From: Candidatus Peregrinibacteria bacterium
GTDB taxonomy: Bacteria; Patescibacteriota; Gracilibacteria; UBA1369; UBA12463
Direction: 5' to 3'
Assembly (NCBI GenBank): GCA_026395555.1
Contig: JAPLYO010000022.1
Span: 1 to 47,616, forward strand
DNA length: 47,616 nucleotides
In this document: positions 43,544-47,616 of the stretch, one piece after another
Numbering within the stretch: the stretch's first letter is position 1
Layout: each line of letters starts with the position of its first letter
The notes under the pieces: model-generated
What the model saw: only the letters and a program-made list of their open reading frames with translations
What the model was told of the DNA's origin: nothing
Databases searched by the model: none
Translations under genes and position numbers: made by a program

Positions 43544-43572
43544 AGTGTAATAAAACAAAATCAATATAGCAA
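43544..43572 (-). promoter_or_regulatory. sigma-70 promoter giving a leaderless mRNA
   Basis: Minus strand: -35 TTGCTA (43567-43572), 17-bp spacer, -10 TACACT (43544-43549), 8 nt to ATG 43535. A second TATACT overlaps only 3 nt from the ATG and is too close to serve. Confidence 0.5.
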
Positions 43573-43609
43573 ATAAGCAAAATAGCTTCAATCAAAGTAA
43601 AATATGCGT

Positions 43610-43615
43610 TAAAAT
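43610..43615 (+). promoter_or_regulatory. -10 box of the PAP2 gene
   Basis: TAAAAT ends 9 nt before ATG 43625; TTCAAT stands 17 bp upstream at 43587-43592 as a weak -35. The arrangement again predicts no or almost no 5' leader. Confidence 0.4.
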
Positions 43616-43624
43616 AAACTCGCC

Positions 43625-44320
43625 ATGCAAAACATCTTCTACAAATTCAAAGCGAACTTCATCGGAATCTTCTCCGGAAAGAATCTCTACGTTCACCTCC
43701 TCGCGATATTGCTCACTGTGATCGTGGTGAATACCGGACTCGATAGTTGGTACTTCTCTGCAACGAGAGATCCGGCACTGCAGGCACTCCTCATACCCGC
43801 CGCGATGATCGGCGGCCTGCTGCCAATTCTTCTTCCTCTCTATCTCTATTTCATCGGGAAAATTACAAAAAACAAAACATTTATACATACGGCATATGCT
43901 GTCATCCAAGCGGTAATGATGGGCTGGATTATCTCATCGTCGTACAAAGCATTCACTGGAAGAGCTCATCCAAATATCCACAATAGCGCGCTCTTCAGCA
44001 ACATCGCCAACAACCAAATTATCAACGTAGACACCCTCAGCAGGGAGTTTCACTTCGGCATTCTGGACGGTGGAATCTTTTGGGGCTGGCCATCAAGTCA
44101 CACGGCTGTCGCCTTCTCTATCGCACTCACACTCTGGATGCTCTTCAGGAAAAACCGAGCCGTAAAATTCATCGCCATCGCCATAGCCGCCTACATCGGC
44201 ATCAGCGTCTCCACCAACATCCACTGGCTCTCCGACGGCATCGCCGGTGCCCTCATCGGCTCCATCATCGGCATCCAGATTGGAAAAAGCTACTTAGAAA
44301 GAGCTAAAGGGCAGCAATAG
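43625..44320 (+). CDS. PAP2 family membrane phosphatase
   Basis: 231 aa with about five to six membrane helices. The phosphatase signature is present in three parts: KAFTGRAHP (K-x6-R-P-like, with an extra residue), WPSSHTAVAF (P-S-G/S-H) and NIHWLSDGIAG (H-x3-D). Such enzymes dephosphorylate lipid phosphates, for example undecaprenyl diphosphate recycling after export of sugar polymers, or phosphatidic acid. Its place beside glycosyltransferases favours carrier-lipid recycling, by inference. It overlaps the convergent 332-aa gene by 17 bp. Confidence 0.9.
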   Translation: MQNIFYKFKANFIGIFSGKNLYVHLLAILLTVIVVNTGLDSWYFSATRDPALQALLIPAAMIGGLLPILLPLYLYFIGKITKNKTFIHTAYAVIQAVMMGWIISSSYKAFTGRAHPNIHNSALFSNIANNQIINVDTLSREFHFGILDGGIFWGWPSSHTAVAFSIALTLWMLFRKNRAVKFIAIAIAAYIGISVSTNIHWLSDGIAGALIGSIIGIQIGKSYLERAKGQQ

Positions 44321-45302
44321 ATTCTCCTCCATGAAGAGTATCTTTCAGCGTCGAGTTCACTCTCGCCTGTTCCGCTGAAACAGCACCCTTCTCTTCATAC
44401 AGTTTTGTAATAAAATCAGCATTCTGAGGAAATGTCCTGATTAACTCCTTTAAACCGGGACGAGAACCATCATTCACGCTACCCGGCTGCCCCAAATCAG
44501 AACCTGTATCCAAATAGACAAATGTATTCGTTACGGGATCATGAATAAGATCCGAAATAAAACCGAGAATACCATAACCATGAGAATCAAGCTTATGGGC
44601 AATATCAATGAGTTCAGGAAGGTATTGCTCCGCCAAAACAGGATCTCGTTTCATTGATTCAAGAACAGATGCCTTATCATTCAAGTAGAGCTTCTCATAT
44701 ACAACAGCACCGTCCACCTCATCTCCATGAAAATGAATAGTCGGTATGCCAATTTCTTTGAGCATCTCAGCGTTAGCAAGTCGTTTTTTCGTAGCACGAG
44801 CAAGCCCGCCCGGAGCAGAATCCCCTCCTGCTATAATAGCCTTCTTCACCACGGGACATGTTTGGATGACACCATGCTGGTCGAGATACATCACCAAATC
44901 AACCGCCGTATAAGACTCATGACCCGTTCGATCATAATCTTTCACACGAAAACTCGCGAGAAATGTCGCACCATCTTTGGCGATATCCAAAAGAGCAAAT
45001 TGTGGAGCATCAGTAAGATCAGCCTGATAAAGGTAGGGTCGTTCTATAAGATCCAGAAGCCATTTTACATCTGGTGACATTTGAGTTAAATCATAAGAAA
45101 GCAGTGCTGTTTTGAGCTGGGGAGCGAGAGCAAGAGGCGCATATGGAACTTTTTTTCTCATCCCCTCTTCTACAAATGGATTTTGATGAAGTCGTGCGAG
45201 CTCATTACTAAGTGCATGATCAAATTCACGAAGAAAAGGAGTATCAATGACATCCATAGATTGCGAAGCGGTATCAACAACATGTGGAACAAGATCACCC
45301 AT
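44304..45302 (-). CDS. unknown protein with kinase-like traits, 332 aa
   Basis: No family is recognised with confidence. The order of some features recalls a degenerate protein/small-molecule kinase: VVKKAIIAGG (Lys region), RLANAEMLKEIGIPTIHFHGDEVDGAVVYEKLY (helix C to hinge), HGYGILGFISDLIHDPVTNTFVYLDTGSDLG, where DTG would stand for DFG. The catalytic HRD-x-K-x-x-N is not recognisable, so if related it would be a pseudokinase or a distant fold relative. Start ATG 45302 (MGDLVPHVV) is fixed by TTGTGA-17-TATAAT ending 6 nt upstream; the longer frame to 45335 runs into the promoter. The NDK-like gene lies 51 bp upstream. Confidence 0.65.
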   Translation of the reverse strand: MGDLVPHVVDTASQSMDVIDTPFLREFDHALSNELARLHQNPFVEEGMRKKVPYAPLALAPQLKTALLSYDLTQMSPDVKWLLDLIERPYLYQADLTDAPQFALLDIAKDGATFLASFRVKDYDRTGHESYTAVDLVMYLDQHGVIQTCPVVKKAIIAGGDSAPGGLARATKKRLANAEMLKEIGIPTIHFHGDEVDGAVVYEKLYLNDKASVLESMKRDPVLAEQYLPELIDIAHKLDSHGYGILGFISDLIHDPVTNTFVYLDTGSDLGQPGSVNDGSRPGLKELIRTFPQNADFITKLYEEKGAVSAEQARVNSTLKDTLHGGESIAAL

Positions 45303-45308
45303 AAAAAC

Positions 45309-45337
45309 ATTATAGCATAAATCAGCCATAATCACAA
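45309..45337 (-). promoter_or_regulatory. sigma-70 promoter giving a leaderless mRNA
   Basis: Minus strand: -35 TTGTGA (45332-45337), 17-bp spacer, perfect -10 TATAAT (45309-45314), 6 nt to ATG 45302. Confidence 0.75.
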
Positions 45338-45353
45338 CGCACTACCGCATGAA

Positions 45354-46049
45354 CTAAAGCATTTTTCGAAGCTGATCGGCCAAGAAGGCGAGCTCAACTT
45401 TCACGTTATCAATACTGTCAGAACCATGAACGACATTGTTTTCCATCGTGTCGGCAAAACGATGACGAAGAGTATTTCTCGTACCATCCTCGGATGATCT
45501 CGTAGGATTTGTCGGACCCATCTGCTGACGCCACTGCTGGACGGCATCATTATTGGAAGAATAAAGAACAAGTCCCGTTATGGCTCCGCTGGCCATAAAA
45601 CCGGCTACGCGGTCAAAGATTTCAGGACGATTTTTGAGATGAGCATAAAATTCTCCCGCCTCCTCCTTGGAAATCAAAAATGGCTGAGAAGCTAAAACCC
45701 TCAAAGGTGGCTCTACGGCATCGTGAACTTGCTGAGCAATTTCCTCATCGGTAGCAATCGTACCGGCCTTCGCCTCATGAGTTCGCGGCTTAATCATGCC
45801 AAACGTCACATGTCCTTCGTCGACAAGTCGTAAAAGATCGGGGCTTTCGAGAAAATCAATCATCTGCTGAAGTCGAGCCCGATCCTGTTCATGCAAAGAA
45901 GGCATCGCATGACGTACTTTTTGACTGGTAGATTGCTCAATATGGACAATCTGCTCGAGAACAGCATTGAGATGTTCACGCTTGAGTTTCGCTGTCGGCA
46001 AAGCTGCGGCAGCTTCAGTAACCGTAATGTGTAGATCTTTATCGGACAT
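45354..46049 (-). CDS. divergent nucleoside-diphosphate-kinase-like protein with N-terminal extension
   Basis: 231 aa. Residues about 1-75 are a helical extension absent from ordinary NDK. The rest follows the NDK order: VTFGMIKPRTHEAK (matching the LVKPDAxxRG strand and active-site Lys), ISKEEAGEFYAHLKNRPEIFDRVAGFMASGAITGLVLYS, MGPTNPTRSSEDGTRNTLRHRFAD (matching MGATNP...GTIRGDF) and NVVHGSDS with the phospho-acceptor His208. The His motif is canonical, more so than in the ndk gene at 1918, but the ATP-loop region has insertions. It may be an active NDK-like enzyme, or a regulatory or substrate-shifted relative. The start is ATG 46049 (MSDKDLHI); tRNA-Trp lies upstream on the same strand. 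Confidence 0.78.
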   Translation of the reverse strand: MSDKDLHITVTEAAAALPTAKLKREHLNAVLEQIVHIEQSTSQKVRHAMPSLHEQDRARLQQMIDFLESPDLLRLVDEGHVTFGMIKPRTHEAKAGTIATDEEIAQQVHDAVEPPLRVLASQPFLISKEEAGEFYAHLKNRPEIFDRVAGFMASGAITGLVLYSSNNDAVQQWRQQMGPTNPTRSSEDGTRNTLRHRFADTMENNVVHGSDSIDNVKVELAFLADQLRKML

Positions 46050-46138
46050 AACGTGAGGATAAAATATCAGTACCCGAGTATAGAAGTTTAACAAGAAAAA
46101 GGATTTATGTCAAATAAATCCGTTGGAGCTATACATAC

Positions 46139-46212
46139 TGGCAGGGGCGGAGGGAATCGAACCCACAACTGCGGTTTTGGAGACCGACGTGATACCACTT
46201 CACCACGCCCCT
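46139..46212 (-). tRNA. tRNA-Trp (anticodon CCA)
   Basis: A cloverleaf folds on the minus strand: acceptor AGGGGCG/CGCCCCT, D-arm GTGA-AGTGGTA-TCAC, anticodon loop CTCCAAA with CCA, T-loop TTCGATT, discriminator G and an encoded 3' CCA. G73 and CCA anticodon fit tRNA-Trp. Mismatches are seen at 27-43 (U-C) and 50-64 (U-U), which is a little unusual but does not break the fold. Confidence 0.95.
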
Positions 46213-46262
46213 ACATCGAGAAAGCCCGCCCAGCATATCACAAGAAGCCTATACCGAAAAGT

Positions 46263-47195
46263 TTACTTTTGAAGCCGATTTTTACCATCAACCTGAGTTT
46301 GAGGCTCCCCCCACTCTCGTCCCGCCCGGTGTTTATGAGACCAAGCGCCCTGCAACGCCGCCTTGATAGTACTAACCACGCCATCAACATCATGCGCACG
46401 AACCACTGGGTTCATGACCCGCTCATTCGTCACTCTTACATCGACTGCATGAATAGCTCGGAAAAGATCATCTCTATCGGTACGCATTCCCTCCAACTGC
46501 TTGAAAAAGATCTCTTTATGCGCACTTGCCCCTAAACTTCCCCTGGAGGCGCAAATACTCGCCCACCTTCTCATCATCTGATTCCCCTCTGCCGCCACAG
46601 AAGCAGCGATAACCTCTTCTGCCTTCGGCACTAATCGGTTCCGAACAAAACGAGTATAGGTAGGATGCTGCGAGGTCAAAGGCGGATGTGCCGTGAGATG
46701 AAGATAATCTCCCAGTTTTTCGATGCGTGATCGCACATCAAGCGTACTCGCATTAAAATCAAATTCAGGAAGCTCTTCCTGCAAGAAAGGAAGAATATTC
46801 TGATCCGTACCGGCGGTTTCAGCAATCTCTCCGGGCACAAATGGCTTACCTACATAATCAAGATGAGGATGACCTGACGGAATCATACCGCTATCAATAT
46901 CATGCTCCAATGTACGCAACTGTCCGAGGGCTCCAATCCAACCGGTATTACTCCAATGCATGAAATCCATTCCATCAAAAAAATCAATTCCATGCTCGCG
47001 CAAAAAGGTAAATACCTGCTGACCACGTGTAATGAAATCAATATTTCTCGGATTCGGCCCATCAATCTCCTGCATCATCGTAATCAACACTCCCAACATC
47101 TCACGGGTACACACTTCGGCATCGAGGTCGGTAACTAGTTCACGTTGGTTACTATCCAATCCTTGCGTATCTGCAACCCTTAGTGACGTATACAT
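46263..47195 (-). CDS. hypothetical protein, 310 aa
   Basis: No family recognised. It appears soluble and mostly helical, with no signal peptide or membrane segment. The N-terminal part includes LVTDLDAEVCTREMLGVLITMMQEI and the C-terminal part is Arg-rich. The start is ATG 47195 (MYTSLRVAD); the frame extends six bases further to a TTG, which has no support. A TTGACA promoter lies about 29 nt upstream. tRNA-Trp follows 50 bp downstream on the same strand and could be in the same transcript. Confidence 0.7.
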   Translation of the reverse strand: MYTSLRVADTQGLDSNQRELVTDLDAEVCTREMLGVLITMMQEIDGPNPRNIDFITRGQQVFTFLREHGIDFFDGMDFMHWSNTGWIGALGQLRTLEHDIDSGMIPSGHPHLDYVGKPFVPGEIAETAGTDQNILPFLQEELPEFDFNASTLDVRSRIEKLGDYLHLTAHPPLTSQHPTYTRFVRNRLVPKAEEVIAASVAAEGNQMMRRWASICASRGSLGASAHKEIFFKQLEGMRTDRDDLFRAIHAVDVRVTNERVMNPVVRAHDVDGVVSTIKAALQGAWSHKHRAGREWGEPQTQVDGKNRLQK

Positions 47196-47223
47196 ACTCA
47201 AAAAGTAAAACTATCGTGAAATT

Positions 47224-47252
47224 AACTATGCTCCGAATTTTGCAATTGTCAA
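47224..47252 (-). promoter_or_regulatory. sigma-70 promoter of the 310-aa gene
   Basis: Minus strand: consensus -35 TTGACA (47247-47252), then CATAGT with a 16-bp spacer or ATAGTT with 17 bp as -10. The leader to ATG 47195 is about 29 nt, with no Shine-Dalgarno. Confidence 0.5.
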
Positions 47253-47298
47253 ATCCCAGCTTCATAATACTTTTACCAGCTTCGCCCAAAAACCACCT

Positions 47299-47326
47299 TT
47301 TACCTCCTGTCTTTTTTTGCTACACT
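47299..47326 (+). promoter_or_regulatory. promoter of tRNA-Thr
   Basis: -35 TTTACC (47299-47304), 16-bp spacer, -10 TACACT (47321-47326), about 49 nt before the tRNA 5' end. No other gene lies between. Confidence 0.5.
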
Positions 47327-47375
47327 CCGAAGCGTTGCCCCGGCCCTCAAAAAGCCCCTGCACAACCCCATCCGC

Positions 47376-47450
47376 GCCGTCGTAGCTCAGTGATAGAGCA
47401 CCCCCTTGGTAAGGGGGAGGTCGGGAGTTTGACTCTCCTCGACGGCTCCA
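47376..47450 (+). tRNA. tRNA-Thr (anticodon GGT), with A19 and U56
   Basis: Perfect cloverleaf: acceptor GCCGTCG/CGACGGC, D-stem GCTC/GAGC, anticodon stem CCCCC/GGGGG with loop TTGGTAA, T-stem GGGAG/CTCCT (one G-U), discriminator T and encoded CCA. The D-loop reads AGTGATA (G18 A19) and the T-loop TTTGACT (U56), so the near-universal G19-C56 elbow pair is replaced by A19-U56. Confidence 0.95.
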
Positions 47451-47463
47451 GTAAGCCATTTCA

Positions 47464-47616
47464 TCACCTCTCCAGCCACATCTTTTCAACCTTCTCTCTC
47501 GCCCATGGGGTACGTCTGAGAAATTTGAGACTTGAGGTCATGGTTGGGTCGAACATGAAACATCGTATCTGAATTCTTTCCGCTAGATACTTCCACCCGT
47601 ACCGCTCGACAAGATC
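47464..47616 (-). CDS. VF530-family (DUF2132) DNA-binding protein, C-terminal part
   Basis: A minus-strand frame enters at the window edge and runs 50 codons to TGA at 47464-47466. It reads LVERYGWKYLAERIQIRCF, then SSLKFLRRTPWAREKVEKMW, which is the hallmark of the small VF530/DUF2132 family (about 70-75 aa), whose founding member has a double-stranded-DNA-binding fold. Only the N-terminal 20 or so residues should be missing. It is tail-to-tail with tRNA-Thr, ending 13 bp beyond the tRNA. Confidence 0.85.
   Translation of the reverse strand, partial: DLVERYGWKYLAERIQIRCFMFDPTMTSSLKFLRRTPWAREKVEKMWLER

Noticed and set aside
46107-46535. Plus-strand reading frame of 142 codons
   Set aside because: It reads through the antisense of tRNA-Trp and of the 310-aa gene; the GGNRTHNCGFGDRR start is the well-known false translation of a tRNA gene.
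47183-47572. Plus-strand frame of 129 codons and minus-strand frame 47262-47489
   Set aside because: Both run through tRNA-Thr (RRGESNSRPPPYQGG is a tRNA shadow) and the VF530 gene.
1-47616. UGA recoding as in Gracilibacteria/Absconditabacteria
   Set aside because: Several genes end naturally at TGA (for example 39749 and 47464) and Gly codons are ordinary GGN.
1-47616. CRISPR arrays, insertion sequences, transposases, integrases or phage genes
   Set aside because: No spaced direct repeats, no DDE or integrase motifs, and no terminal inverted repeats with target duplications were seen.

Overview
The window reads as a chromosomal segment of an uncultivated bacterium, most likely from the Patescibacteria/CPR or a neighbouring lineage such as Peregrinibacteria. 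This placement is an inference from gene content and signal style, not a database match. UGA is used as an ordinary stop (for example at the end of the 38658-39749 gene), so recoded Gracilibacteria/Absconditabacteria are unlikely. No gene start examined has a clear Shine-Dalgarno sequence. Sigma-70 promoters with about 17-bp spacers are nevertheless easy to find, and at about a dozen genes the -10 box lies only 6-9 nt before the start codon, which predicts leaderless mRNAs. No gap of 300 bp or more lacks a gene.

Layout. 1-2.4 kb: a terminator, a small unknown gene, pabB and ndk. 2.5-9.1 kb: three long unknown proteins, one a 1351-residue membrane protein with an internal repeat. 9.2-14.7 kb: an M16 zinc protease, a class B penicillin-binding protein, a Ser/Thr kinase with an altered DFG motif, and an Fe/Mn superoxide dismutase. 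14.8-23.9 kb: an unknown protein, a methyltransferase-like protein, a lipoprotein polysaccharide deacetylase, a membrane flavo-reductase, a GH18-CE4-GT2 triple fusion, an FMN reductase, an SDR oxidoreductase and a small membrane protein. 23.9-29.5 kb: a sigma-70 factor and two unknown proteins, one of 1197 residues.

29.5-38.5 kb is a tightly packed minus-strand surface-polysaccharide operon. In transcription order it encodes Wzm, Wzt with a C-terminal sugar-binding-type domain, a fused GDP-D-rhamnose synthase (RMD+GMD), a coiled-coil methyltransferase, a GT4 glycosyltransferase, an MBOAT acyltransferase and an SGNH-like partner. Together these predict a polymer built in the cytoplasm from GDP-rhamnose, methylated (perhaps at the chain end), exported by the ABC transporter and O-acylated outside. 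38.6-44.3 kb continues the envelope theme with two GT4 enzymes, a DPM-type GT2 with a DUF2304 partner, a GT-C-like polytopic protein and a PAP2 phosphatase. 44.3-47.6 kb holds a possible pseudokinase, a divergent second NDK-like protein, tRNA-Trp, an unknown protein, tRNA-Thr with an unusual A19/U56 pair, and the C-terminal end of a VF530-family gene.

The strongest leads are the leaderless promoter architecture, the RMD-GMD fusion joined at an A7 run, the tRNA-Thr covariation, the capped/acylated polysaccharide operon, and the cluster of large proteins that match no family I recognise.
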